Shown here one piece after another: positions 41,430 to 50,044 of a DNA stretch of 64,000 bases (position 1 is the stretch's first letter; each line of letters opens with the position of its first letter). The notes beneath the pieces are model-generated. The model saw only the letters and a list, made by a program, of their open reading frames with translations, did not search any database and was not told the origin of the DNA. The DNA comes from Alloalcanivorax sp036276955 (GTDB lineage Bacteria > Pseudomonadota > Gammaproteobacteria > Pseudomonadales > Alcanivoracaceae): positions 16,275-80,274 of the forward strand of contig DASUNW010000033.1 of NCBI GenBank assembly GCA_036276955.1. The letters are read 5' to 3'. A program made the position numbers and the translations under genes.

Positions 41430-42878
41430 ATGAAACCCTCCTTACAACTGCAAATCGGCCAGCAGCTGACCATGACGCCACAACTGCAACAGGCAATCCG
41501 TCTGCTGCAGCTGTCGACGCTGGACCTGCGTCTGGAGATCCAGCAGGCGGTGGAGACCAACCCGCTGCTGGAAATGGAGGAAGGCGCCGAGGATTTCAGC
41601 ACCGACGAGTCGGACCTCGACGCTGACGCGGACCTGGACGTGGAGCGCAGCGACGCGCTCGAGGATCTGATCGACGGCCCGGTGGAAACCGACAGCGACT
41701 GGGACGACCTGTACGTCGGCCAGAGCAGCCCCGGCGGCGAAAGCGAGGACGCCGACGCCTGGCAGCAGCGCCACGCCAACCCCGACACCCTGATCAGCCA
41801 CATGGAGTGGCAGCTCAACCTGACCCCCATGAGCGACCGCGACCGGGTGATCGCCCAGATCATCATTGAAGCGCTGGACGAGCGCGGCTTCGTCACCGTG
41901 TCCCTGGACGATCTGGTGACCACCGCCACCAACGAAATCGCCGACCCGGACGACCCGGTGGAGGACGATGAAGTGGTGGCGGTGCTACACCGCCTGCAGC
42001 AGTTCGACCCGGTGGGGGTCGCCAGCCGCGATCTGGCCGAGTGCCTGGGCGTGCAACTGGGCCAACTGCCCGCCGACACCCCGCACCTGGCCGAGGCCCG
42101 GGCGGTACTGGCGCATCAAACACTGCTGGAAAAGCACGATTACGCCGGCCTGCGACGCGCCCTGGGCGCCACCGAGGATGCGCTGCTCGCGGCCATGGGC
42201 CTGCTGCGCGGCCTGGACCCGGCGCCCGGCCAGCGGATCGGCGGCGAGAGCGCCGATTACGCTGTGCCCGACGTGGTGGTCAGCGCCCACAAGGGCGGCT
42301 GGCGGGTGGCCCTCAACGAGGCGGTGCTGCCGCGCGTGAACCTGCACGCCCAGTACGCACGGATGACTCGCCAGGTGGGTGGGGAAGACGGCCAGTACCT
42401 GCGCAACTGCATGCAAGAAGCCAAATGGTTCCTGAAAAGCCTGCAGAGCCGCCACGACACCCTGCTCAAAGTGGCCAGCCGCATCGTCGAGGTGCAGCAG
42501 GACTTCTTCAATTACGGTGAAGAGGCAATGAAGCCGCTGGTTCTGGCGGACATCGCCGAGGCCGTGGGCATGCACGAGTCCACCATCAGCCGGGTCACCA
42601 ACCAGAAATTCATGCTCACGCCCAAGGGCGTGTTCGAGCTGAAGTATTTCTTCTCAAGTCATGTCGACACGGACGGCGGCGGTGAGTGTTCCTCCACCGC
42701 CATTCGTGCCATCATTAAGAAGCTGGTCGCCGCCGAGAACCCTCGCAAGCCGCTCAGCGACAACAAGCTGGCGAGTTTGCTCAACGACCAGGGGATCAAG
42801 GTGGCGCGCCGCACGGTCGCCAAATATCGCGAGGCGATGCGCATCCCGTCCTCGAGCGAGCGCAAGCGCCTGGTCTAG
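41430..42878 (+). CDS. rpoN: RNA polymerase sigma-54 factor
   Basis: Alternative sigma factor for nitrogen and other activator-dependent genes. From ATG 41430 the protein is 482 residues. It has a glutamine-rich region I (KPSLQLQIGQQLTMTPQLQQAIRLLQLS), an acidic region II (about residues 50-110), the core-binding domain, the MHESTISRVTNQKF helix-turn-helix and a C-terminal RpoN box (ARRTVAKYREAM). The frame is open upstream to 41205, but family N-termini fix this start. Followed by hpf, ptsN, rapZ and ptsO in the standard order. Confidence 0.97.
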   Translation: MKPSLQLQIGQQLTMTPQLQQAIRLLQLSTLDLRLEIQQAVETNPLLEMEEGAEDFSTDESDLDADADLDVERSDALEDLIDGPVETDSDWDDLYVGQSSPGGESEDADAWQQRHANPDTLISHMEWQLNLTPMSDRDRVIAQIIIEALDERGFVTVSLDDLVTTATNEIADPDDPVEDDEVVAVLHRLQQFDPVGVASRDLAECLGVQLGQLPADTPHLAEARAVLAHQTLLEKHDYAGLRRALGATEDALLAAMGLLRGLDPAPGQRIGGESADYAVPDVVVSAHKGGWRVALNEAVLPRVNLHAQYARMTRQVGGEDGQYLRNCMQEAKWFLKSLQSRHDTLLKVASRIVEVQQDFFNYGEEAMKPLVLADIAEAVGMHESTISRVTNQKFMLTPKGVFELKYFFSSHVDTDGGGECSSTAIRAIIKKLVAAENPRKPLSDNKLASLLNDQGIKVARRTVAKYREAMRIPSSSERKRLV

Positions 42879-42918
42879 GCGCGAGGGGACGGGTCTTAAC
42901 GAGGTATAGGAGCCAGCC

Positions 42919-43218
42919 ATGCAAATAAACATCAGTGGTCACCACCTGGATATCACCGACGCCCTGCGTGACTATGTGGACGAAAAGTTCGCCAAACTGG
43001 AGCGCCATTTCGATCAGATCACCAGCATTCAGGTGATCCTGTCTCCGGAGCCCAAATCCCATAAGGCCGAATCCACCATCCACATCTCCGGCGCCGACGT
43101 GTTCGCCACCGCCCACGCGGACGACATGTACGCGGCCATTGATGCGCTGACCAACAAGCTGGACCGGCAAATCCTCAAACACAAAGAGAAGACGGTGGAC
43201 CGTAAACACGGTCATTAA
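42919..43218 (+). CDS. hpf: Ribosome hibernation promoting factor HPF, short form
   Basis: 99-residue protein that promotes inactive 100S ribosome dimers in stationary phase. It starts MQINISGHHLDITDALRDYVDEKFAKLERHFDQI and contains ADVFATAHADDMYAAIDALTNKLDRQILKHKEK, the typical HPF core. AGGAG precedes the ATG. It lies between rpoN and ptsN, as in E. coli. Confidence 0.95.
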   Translation: MQINISGHHLDITDALRDYVDEKFAKLERHFDQITSIQVILSPEPKSHKAESTIHISGADVFATAHADDMYAAIDALTNKLDRQILKHKEKTVDRKHGH

Positions 43219-43222
43219 CCCT

Positions 43223-43696
43223 ATGCGAGTACGTGAATTGCTCAGCGAAGACCGCACCTATAACGACGTGGCGGTCACCAGTAAAAAACGGTTGCTCGAT
43301 CAGATCGCCCAGCTGGCCGCGGCCAGCTGCGGCGGCCTCAACGAGCAGGAAGTCTTCGACGCCCTGGTAGCCCGGGAAAAACTGGGCTCCACCGGTATCG
43401 GCGAAGGCATCGCCATCCCCCATTGCCGGCTGGGCCACTGCGAGGGCGCGGTGGGCCTGCTGTTAAAGCTGGAGGACGCGGTAGACTTCGACGCCGTCGA
43501 CGGGCGCCCGGTGGATCTGGTGTTCGTGCTGCTGGTCCCGGAGCAGAATCCGGAGCAGCACCTCAAGACACTCAGCCATCTGGCCAGCCTGTTCAACGAC
43601 GATGACTACCGCAGCGACCTGCGACGGGCCCACAGCAACGAACAGTTGTTCCAAGTGGCGGTGGAATCGGAAGCGGAACTGCGCCTCGCCTCCTAA
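43223..43696 (+). CDS. ptsN: Nitrogen PTS EIIA component PtsN
   Basis: EIIA-Ntr of the nitrogen-related phosphotransferase system. It has 157 residues; the phosphorylated histidine is His67 in GIAIPHCRL. It works with PtsO, encoded two genes downstream, in a regulatory phosphorelay affecting potassium, nitrogen and envelope control. Starts four bases after hpf. Confidence 0.95.
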   Translation: MRVRELLSEDRTYNDVAVTSKKRLLDQIAQLAAASCGGLNEQEVFDALVAREKLGSTGIGEGIAIPHCRLGHCEGAVGLLLKLEDAVDFDAVDGRPVDLVFVLLVPEQNPEQHLKTLSHLASLFNDDDYRSDLRRAHSNEQLFQVAVESEAELRLAS

Positions 43697-43710
43697 GGCC
43701 TGCTCACACT

Positions 43711-44565
43711 ATGAAGCTCACCATTCTCAGCGGCCGCTCCGGGTCGGGTAAGACCACCGCCCTGCAGGCCCTGGAGGACCACGGCTACTATTGCGTGGAC
43801 AATCTGCCCCTGGGGCTGTTGCCCACCCTCACCGAACAGCTCGACACCGAGGAACACGCCCCGGAACGGGTGGCGGTGGGCGTCGACGCGCGCAACCTGC
43901 CCCGCCAGCTACTGGCGTTCAAAAGCATCATCAAGGCCCTGAAAAGCCAGCGGGTGGAAACCGAGGTGATCTTTCTCGACGCCGATCCGGGCACCCTGCT
44001 GGAGCGCTTCAGTGCCACCCGCCGCCGCCACCCGCTGAGCGACGAGGACCGCACGCTGGCCGACGCGATCGAGTACGAAGCACGCCTGTTGGCGGACATT
44101 CGCATGCTCGCCGACCTGGTGATCGACACCAGCAGCCTGGACGTGCACACGCTGCGCAATCTGATCCGCCAGAGGGTGGCGCGCCGCGACGTCAATCTGT
44201 CGCTGCTGATCGAGTCGTTCGGCTACAAGAACGGCCTGCCCCGCGACGCCGACCTGGTGTTCGACGTGCGCGCCCTGCCCAACCCCCACTGGCACAACGA
44301 GCTGCGCCCGCTCACCGGCCGTGACGAGCGCATTGCCGAGTTCCTGCGCGGGCATCCGGAAAGCGACCTGATGCTGGAAGATATTTTCAATTTTCTGAAC
44401 CGCTGGCTGCCCACCTACGCGGCCAACGACCGCAGCTACGTGACGGTGGCGGTGGGCTGCACCGGCGGCCGCCACCGTTCGGTGTACATTACCGAGCAAT
44501 TGGCCCACCGGCTGCGCAACCAGGGCATACCACTGCATGTCCGCCATCGGGAGTTGGATGGATGA
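43711..44565 (+). CDS. rapZ: RNase adapter protein RapZ
   Basis: P-loop protein that in E. coli delivers the small RNA GlmZ to RNase E, tuning glucosamine-6-phosphate synthesis. It has 284 residues. Walker A is SGRSGSGKTTAL at the N-terminus, and the C-terminal domain has the GCTGGRHRSVYI motif and a basic end. It overlaps ptsO by four bases. Whether GlmZ-like RNAs exist here cannot be seen in this window. Confidence 0.95.
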   Translation: MKLTILSGRSGSGKTTALQALEDHGYYCVDNLPLGLLPTLTEQLDTEEHAPERVAVGVDARNLPRQLLAFKSIIKALKSQRVETEVIFLDADPGTLLERFSATRRRHPLSDEDRTLADAIEYEARLLADIRMLADLVIDTSSLDVHTLRNLIRQRVARRDVNLSLLIESFGYKNGLPRDADLVFDVRALPNPHWHNELRPLTGRDERIAEFLRGHPESDLMLEDIFNFLNRWLPTYAANDRSYVTVAVGCTGGRHRSVYITEQLAHRLRNQGIPLHVRHRELDG

Positions 44566-44831
44566 TTGAACAGGACCTGGCCATTACCAATAAGCTGGGC
44601 CTGCACGCACGCGCCGCCGCCAAGGTGGTCAGCGTGGCGTCACGCTACAGTTGCAGCATTCAGGTGGTTCACGGGGATCGGCGCATCGACGCCAAGAGCA
44701 TCATGGGCTTGCTTATGCTAGGCGCCGCCAAGGGCACCACCCTGCGCGTGTGCGTGGACGGCGAAGACGAACAACCCGCCATGGACGAGCTTACCGACCT
44801 GTTCGACCGCAAGTTCGACGAAGGCGAGTAA
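44562..44831 (+). CDS. ptsO: Nitrogen PTS phosphocarrier protein NPr
   Basis: 89-residue HPr-like phosphocarrier. The active-site histidine is His15 in KLGLHARAAAK, and the second conserved segment reads DAKSIMGLLMLGA. Partner of PtsN. Its TAA stop is formed by the first bases of a TAATCCGACCTAC half-copy of the GTAGGTCGG repeat. Last gene of the rpoN cluster. Confidence 0.95.
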   Translation: MIEQDLAITNKLGLHARAAAKVVSVASRYSCSIQVVHGDRRIDAKSIMGLLMLGAAKGTTLRVCVDGEDEQPAMDELTDLFDRKFDEGE

Positions 44832-44841
44832 TCCGACCTAC
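44829..44841. repeat. Half copy of the GTAGGTCGG element at the ptsO stop
   Basis: TAATCCGACCTAC, identical to the right arm of the 41156-41255 element. It provides the TAA stop of ptsO and has no left arm here. Confidence 0.7.
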
Positions 44842-44885
44842 CGTCACGCGCGATGGTGTAAACTGCGGCCCCTAAGGAGGGAACC

Positions 44886-46250
44886 ATGACCGCAGAGCAA
44901 ACCCGCCACCGCCGCAACCTGAAAACGGTCAACCAGGCCCTGGCCAGCGGCACCTTTTCCGAAGTACGTCAGGTGCTCAACAGCCTGCCCGGCGCGGAAG
45001 CCGCGCACCTGATCGAATCGTCTCCGCCCCGCGAACGCGAGATCCTCTGGCAACTGCTCGGCCAGGAGCAGGAAACCGAAGTACTGCAGTATCTGGGCGA
45101 GGAAGTGCGCGTCGAGCTGCTGCGCGACCTGCCCACCGAAGAGCTGGTCGAGCTGATCGAGGATCTCGACACCGACGACCTGGCCGACCTGCTTCAGGAA
45201 CTGCCGGAACAGGTCGCCAGCCGCGTGCTGGCCGGTCTCGACGCCCAGAACCGCGAACGCCTGGAACAGGTGATGAGCTACCCGGAGGACACCGCCGGTG
45301 GCTTGATGAACACGGACGTGATCACGGTGCGCCCGGAAATCACTTTCAGCGTCGTACAACGCTATCTGCGGCGCCTTGGCGACATTCCCAAAACCACCGA
45401 TAACCTGCTGGTGGTCAACCGCAAGAACCAATTCGTCGGGGTTCTGCCGCTGACACGGGTGCTGATCTCCGACCCGGGCACCTCGGTGCGCGAGGCGATG
45501 ATCACCGATGTGGAAGCAATCCCCGCCACCCAGCACGCCCACGAGGTGGCCAAGCTGTTCGAACGCCTGGACTTGGTGACCGCCCCGGTGGTCGACGATA
45601 ACGGCATGCTGGTGGGCCGGATCACCATTGATGACGTGGTCGACGTGATCATGGAAGAAGCCGAACACTCACTGATGGGCATGGCCGGCCTGGGCGAGGA
45701 CGAGGATACCTTCGGCTCGGTGTGGCAAACGGTGCGCCGCCGGGCGCTGTGGCTGGGCATCAACCTGCTCACCGCACTGGCCGCCTCGGCGGTGATCAGT
45801 CTCTTCGAGGACACGCTGGAGAAGGTGGTGGCCCTGGCGGTTCTGATGCCGATCGTCGCCAGCATGGGCGGCATCGCCGGCAGCCAGACTCTGACTCTGG
45901 TGATCCGCGCCATGGCCCTGGGCCAGGTGCAGGCGGGCAACACCCGCTATCTGCTGACCAAGGAATTGGCGGTGGGGGCGTTCAACGGGCTGCTGTGGGC
46001 GTTGGTGATCGGCGCCACCGCGGCGCTGTGGTTCGACGACCCCGGCCTGGGCGTGATCATCGGCTGCGCCATGATACTCAACCTGGTGGTGGCCGCCGGC
46101 GCCGGCGCGATGATCCCGATGGCGATGAAACGCATGGGCATCGACCCGGCGTTGGCCGGCTCGGTGGTGCTGACCACGGTCACCGACATCGTCGGTTTCA
46201 TGGCGTTTCTGGGCCTGGCGACCCTTCTCTACGCCAACCTGGTGGTCTAG
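44886..46250 (+). CDS. mgtE: Magnesium transporter MgtE
   Basis: Mg2+ channel/transporter. It has 454 residues: an N-terminal helical MgtE_N domain (LIESSPPREREILWQLL, EDLDTDDLADLLQELP), two CBS domains with TAGGLMNTDVITVRPE and REAMITDVEAIPA, and five C-terminal transmembrane helices including the MPIVASMGGIAGSQT pore-type segment. A TGTAAACT -10-like box lies 35 bases upstream and AAGGAGG before the ATG. Typical proteobacterial MgtE. Confidence 0.96.
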   Translation: MTAEQTRHRRNLKTVNQALASGTFSEVRQVLNSLPGAEAAHLIESSPPREREILWQLLGQEQETEVLQYLGEEVRVELLRDLPTEELVELIEDLDTDDLADLLQELPEQVASRVLAGLDAQNRERLEQVMSYPEDTAGGLMNTDVITVRPEITFSVVQRYLRRLGDIPKTTDNLLVVNRKNQFVGVLPLTRVLISDPGTSVREAMITDVEAIPATQHAHEVAKLFERLDLVTAPVVDDNGMLVGRITIDDVVDVIMEEAEHSLMGMAGLGEDEDTFGSVWQTVRRRALWLGINLLTALAASAVISLFEDTLEKVVALAVLMPIVASMGGIAGSQTLTLVIRAMALGQVQAGNTRYLLTKELAVGAFNGLLWALVIGATAALWFDDPGLGVIIGCAMILNLVVAAGAGAMIPMAMKRMGIDPALAGSVVLTTVTDIVGFMAFLGLATLLYANLVV

Positions 46251-46278
46251 TGGGCGAGCGGGCCTTGCCCGCTCCCAC
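46250..46278. terminator. GC-rich hairpin (REP-like) after mgtE
   Basis: GTGGG-C-GAGCGGG pairs with CCCGCTCCCAC over a CCTTG loop. It begins at the last base of the mgtE stop, between convergent genes, and resembles pseudomonad REP palindromes of the GCGGGC...GCTCCCAC type. No T-run. Confidence 0.65.
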
Positions 46279-46301
46279 AAGGCAGGCTCCTACAAACCGA
46301 A

Positions 46302-47231
46302 TCAGAGTTCGGGGGTAGCTTCCGGGTCGTCGTCGGTTGCGAAGATATCCCGGAACGAGGCATACACCGAGACCGTCATCACCGCCATCAGAAACAGGCC
46401 GGACACCAGCGCCAAAAACCCCAGCAGTATCATTGCCAGAATTCCGGACACCCCGGAAAGCAGAGTGTCGGCGAACATGAAGAACGCCGCGAACACCACG
46501 ATCCAGACCGCCAGCACCACAAGCGTCACCATGCTCAGCCACAGCATCGGCGCCCAATTCTTCAGTACCGCCACCAGGCTCTCGCCCAGCGCCTTGAAAC
46601 CGTTACGCTGGCCGAAGTAAACAAGAGGTGCCTGAAACCAAAGCATCGCCAGGTAAGGCGCGAACAACGCCGCCGTGAGCACCCCGAATAACACTTTGCC
46701 AATGTCACCCAGGCCAGCGGGTGCCGCCGACGACGGCATGGCACCGTCGAACGCCACGCCCAAAACGGCGGCGACATCGGCACCGAACAACAGCGCGGCG
46801 AGCAGCGCCAGCAGCGCGGTAAACCCCACCTGCAGCACCAGCTGCATCAGGCCGGCGAAAAACAGTGCGCCGGTGCGATTGGAAAAGCCGGCGAACAGGC
46901 CGCCGAACTCGAACTCTTCGTCGTCCCAACGGCGCCAAGCCAGGTGAAGCAGCCCCGCCGACAGCAGCGGTGAGAACAGCGTCGGTGCGAAGCTGCCCAG
47001 CCTCGGCACCACCAAGCCCACCAGACTGATGGCGGCCAACACCGCGAAAAACACCAGCACGGCCAGACACCAGAGCACCCAGTTGGTGGCCACCAGGGAC
47101 CAGGAGCGCTTCCACCACAGCCAGCCGTGCCCCACCGGACGACGGCGGGCGGTGCCCACCGTCGCCTCCCCGGCAGGCGGTGTGTCCAGCAGTGCTGCCC
47201 GAGGCCCCTGGTAGGGGTTATTCGGGTCCAT
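46302..47231 (-). CDS. BPSS1780-family membrane protein, second paralogue
   Basis: 309-residue integral membrane protein of unknown function, with about six hydrophobic segments. It starts MDPNNPYQGPRAALLD, carrying the NPYQGP motif also found in its neighbour. FAGFSNRTGAL and GLMQLVLQVGF occupy equivalent positions in both proteins. ATG 47231 is chosen because it gives this shared N-terminus. It overlaps the upstream paralogue by 14 bases. The pair probably works together; no function is claimed. Confidence 0.8.
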   Translation of the reverse strand: MDPNNPYQGPRAALLDTPPAGEATVGTARRRPVGHGWLWWKRSWSLVATNWVLWCLAVLVFFAVLAAISLVGLVVPRLGSFAPTLFSPLLSAGLLHLAWRRWDDEEFEFGGLFAGFSNRTGALFFAGLMQLVLQVGFTALLALLAALLFGADVAAVLGVAFDGAMPSSAAPAGLGDIGKVLFGVLTAALFAPYLAMLWFQAPLVYFGQRNGFKALGESLVAVLKNWAPMLWLSMVTLVVLAVWIVVFAAFFMFADTLLSGVSGILAMILLGFLALVSGLFLMAVMTVSVYASFRDIFATDDDPEATPEL

Positions 47232-48030
47232 GTTCCGCACCGTCGGCGGCGCTGGTGAGCACCTGACGGAACGACACATAGTAGGCGCCGGCCAGAATCG
47301 GCATCACGAACAGCAGGCCCAGCAACAGCGGCAGCGCGGCCACCATCACGATCACCATGACCACCAGCCCGTACACGATCATCGGCAGCAGGTTCTTGAG
47401 GCACGCCTGAAAGCTCACTTTCATGGCGCCGCCCAGGCCCATGCCGCCCAGCATGATCAAGGGCACGGCGAAGTAGAACAGGAACATCACCAGGGTGAAC
47501 ACGATCAGGAACAGCGGCAACATGATCGCCATCATCACGCCCATACCACTATTCATGGCCTGCGGATCCATGGACTGCAGCGACAGGGAACCGCCCATGG
47601 AGATCGCCATAAGACCGCCGATCACCAGCAACGCGCCCAGATAGACGCCGATCTGCACCAGCGCCAGCAGCAGCAATGCGCCGGTGCGCTCGGAAAAGCC
47701 GGCGAACAAATCGCCGAACTCGGAGCGACCTTCGGTGGCGATGCGGTGGAACAGTTTTACCAACCCGGCGTACAGCAGGGTGGTGATGAAAGGCTGAGCC
47801 AGAGGCCCGAGAAACGGTATCAACTGCAACCCCATGGTGATCACCATCACCAGCACCAGCGCGCCGATCACCAGGCCCCAGTGGCCACTGAGCATTTTCA
47901 TGCCCTCACCGAGCCAGCCCAACGCCTGCCCCACGGTGACTTTGTGCGGGCCGTCCAGCGTGAAAGCGCCTTCGCTTTGCGGGCTCGCTACGTCCGTTTC
48001 CGGTCCTTGGTAAGGATTCACTTCCGTCAT
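47218..48030 (-). CDS. BPSS1780-family membrane protein, first paralogue
   Basis: 270-residue membrane protein with about six hydrophobic segments and the N-terminal TEVNPYQGPETD motif. The middle FGDLFAGFSERTGALLLLALVQIG closely parallels the downstream paralogue. ATG 48030 has GGGGAA upstream; a longer start at 48063 is less likely. Function unknown. A role in envelope processes is only a guess from the neighbourhood. Confidence 0.82.
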   Translation of the reverse strand: MTEVNPYQGPETDVASPQSEGAFTLDGPHKVTVGQALGWLGEGMKMLSGHWGLVIGALVLVMVITMGLQLIPFLGPLAQPFITTLLYAGLVKLFHRIATEGRSEFGDLFAGFSERTGALLLLALVQIGVYLGALLVIGGLMAISMGGSLSLQSMDPQAMNSGMGVMMAIMLPLFLIVFTLVMFLFYFAVPLIMLGGMGLGGAMKVSFQACLKNLLPMIVYGLVVMVIVMVAALPLLLGLLFVMPILAGAYYVSFRQVLTSAADGAEHGPE

Positions 48031-48099
48031 GGATATTCCCCTAAGTTTCAAACAAGTTAACAACCAATAAAAAAATGGCGGACGACGCCACCGGCGACC

Positions 48100-49455
48100 T
48101 CAGGCGCCGGCGATTTTCATCGGGCTCAGCAACAGCGAGCCGCATGCGATATTGCCGCGGCGGTCCACGTCCGTGCCACTGCCCTGGATACCGGCAAACA
48201 TCTCCCCCAGATTCCCGGCTATAGTAAACTCCTGCAGCGGCTTGCGTATGACACCGTTCTCAATCCAGAAACCGGAAGCGCCCCGCGAGTAGTCGCCGGT
48301 GACCAGGTTGACGCCCTGCCCCATCACCTCGGTGACCAGAATGCCCCGGTCGATACGCCGTACCAACGCCTGAAAATCCTCGCCGGTGTCCGAGATCGAC
48401 AGGTTGTGCACGCCGCTGCCGTTGCCGGTGGGCGCCATGTCAAGCCGGCGGGCGGCGTACAGCCCCAGCGCGTAGCGGCGCAGCACACCGTCTTCCACGA
48501 ACGCCTGATCGCGGGTCGCCAGGCCGTCACCGTCGAACGGCGCCGAGCCGTTGGCGCCCGGCAGCAGCGGCTGCTCGCGCACATCGATGCCTTGCGGGAA
48601 CAGCCGCTCGCCGAGCCGATCGCGCAGGAAAGAGGCGCGCCGGTACAGGCTGCCGCCACTGATCGCGGAGATAAAGTGGCCGAGCAAACCGGCGGCGATC
48701 TCCGGTGCCAGCAGCACCGGCAGCTCGGCGGTCTCCGGGATGTCCGCACCCAGCCGCGCCAGGGTGCGCTCGCGGGTCCGTTCGCCGATCTGCTCGGCGG
48801 AAGCCAGCCGCTCCGCGCGCCGACCACCGTCGTACCAGAAATCACGCTGCATACCCTGGTCGTCCTCGGCCACCACCGCGCAACTGCGCGAGTGGAAAGT
48901 ACCGGCGTAGCCCTGCAGAAAGCCGGCGCTGGTGCCCAGCACGCGCAGACTGCTGCCGGTGCTCACCGAGGCGCCCTCGGAATTGACGATGCGCGCGTCG
49001 TCGCGGGCCACGGCTTCACAACGCAGCGCGTCGTCGATGGCCTGCTCGGTGCTCAGCGTCCAAGGGTGGTACAGATCCAGGTCCGGCACCTGGTCGGCCA
49101 GTTGCTCCGGGGTCGCGATACCCGCGTAGCGGTCCTCTTCGGTGTGCCGGGCAATAGCGCAGGCGGCGGCCACCGCGTCGCGCAGGCTCCGCGGGCTGTC
49201 ATCGGAGGTGGACGCCTGGCCCTTGCGCTGGCCGAAGAACACCGTTACCGCCAGACCCCGGTCGCGGTGGAACTCCACCGTTTCCACCGCGCCCATCCGT
49301 ACGTCCACCGACAATCCCTGGGCCAGGCTCAACTGGGCTTCGGCGGCGCTGGCGCCCTGGCGTTTGGCCTCTTCGAGTACCTGTGCCACGGTGTCGCGGG
49401 CGGCGCCCAGGTGTTGCGGGCCGAGATTCGCTGTCACGCTGGCGTTTTCGGACAT
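48100..49455 (-). CDS. pmbA: Metalloprotease-family protein PmbA (TldE)
   Basis: Member of the PmbA/TldD family; in E. coli TldD and TldE form a heterodimeric protease that matures peptides such as microcin B17 and degrades CcdA. It has 451 residues. The middle and C-terminal parts show LLAPEIAAGLLGHFISAISGG, the FDGDGLATRD segment and the G-rich end (NLVTGDYSRGASGFWIENG, FTIAGNL). TldE lacks the metal site and is the partner of TldD, encoded about 1.5 kb upstream on the same strand. Confidence 0.95.
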   Translation of the reverse strand: MSENASVTANLGPQHLGAARDTVAQVLEEAKRQGASAAEAQLSLAQGLSVDVRMGAVETVEFHRDRGLAVTVFFGQRKGQASTSDDSPRSLRDAVAAACAIARHTEEDRYAGIATPEQLADQVPDLDLYHPWTLSTEQAIDDALRCEAVARDDARIVNSEGASVSTGSSLRVLGTSAGFLQGYAGTFHSRSCAVVAEDDQGMQRDFWYDGGRRAERLASAEQIGERTRERTLARLGADIPETAELPVLLAPEIAAGLLGHFISAISGGSLYRRASFLRDRLGERLFPQGIDVREQPLLPGANGSAPFDGDGLATRDQAFVEDGVLRRYALGLYAARRLDMAPTGNGSGVHNLSISDTGEDFQALVRRIDRGILVTEVMGQGVNLVTGDYSRGASGFWIENGVIRKPLQEFTIAGNLGEMFAGIQGSGTDVDRRGNIACGSLLLSPMKIAGA

Positions 49456-49507
49456 AAAATACGTTTTCCATTCAATGCATTATTGGAAGCGCTGCTTCCC
49501 TGGAACC

Positions 49508-50044
49508 ATGACCGAGTATAACGATACCCCCGCCAGCAAAACACGCCGCAAGCAGGATATGCAGGCACTCCAGGAAGTCGGCTTAACCTTGATGGGCCTG
49601 AAACCGGAGCAGCGCGCGCGCTTGCCACTCACCGACGGGCTCGAGAAAGCGCTCGACGAAGCGCGCCGCATCACCAACCTGGACGCCCGACGCCGCCATG
49701 CGCTGTTCATCGGCCGCTTGATTTACGATTCCGACAGTGACGCCATCGTCGCCGCCGTGGAGGCGCTGCAAAACCCGCTGCGCCAGCAGCGCCTGCAGCA
49801 TTGGACCGAGCAGATCGCCGCCTGCGAAGGCCCCAAGGAAGCGGAACCGGTGTTGCAGCAGGTGCTCACCGAATACCCGCAAGGGGACCGTCAGGCGCTG
49901 CGCAATCAGGCGCGCAACCTGATCAAGGCCCGCCCGGCGGACCCGGACAGCGCCGACGCGGACCAGCGCGCCCGCTTCAAGCGCGAGCGCAAGCGCTTCC
50001 AGAGCCTGCTCAACGAACTCGAGAAAAACGCTCCGCTGTACTAG
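49508..50044 (+). CDS. darP: Ribosome-associated protein DarP (YjgA)
   Basis: 178-residue basic/acidic helical protein, homologue of YjgA, which helps 50S ribosomal subunit assembly in E. coli. The segments KTRRKQDMQALQEVGLTLMGL, LARRRHALFIGRLIYDSD-like DARRRHALFIGRLI, and the C-terminal RARFKRERKRFQSLLNEL are characteristic. It is divergent from pmbA, as in E. coli. The longer frame from 49142 lies over pmbA and is spurious. Its TAG stop is flush with the nested palindrome. Confidence 0.94.
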   Translation: MTEYNDTPASKTRRKQDMQALQEVGLTLMGLKPEQRARLPLTDGLEKALDEARRITNLDARRRHALFIGRLIYDSDSDAIVAAVEALQNPLRQQRLQHWTEQIAACEGPKEAEPVLQQVLTEYPQGDRQALRNQARNLIKARPADPDSADADQRARFKRERKRFQSLLNELEKNAPLY

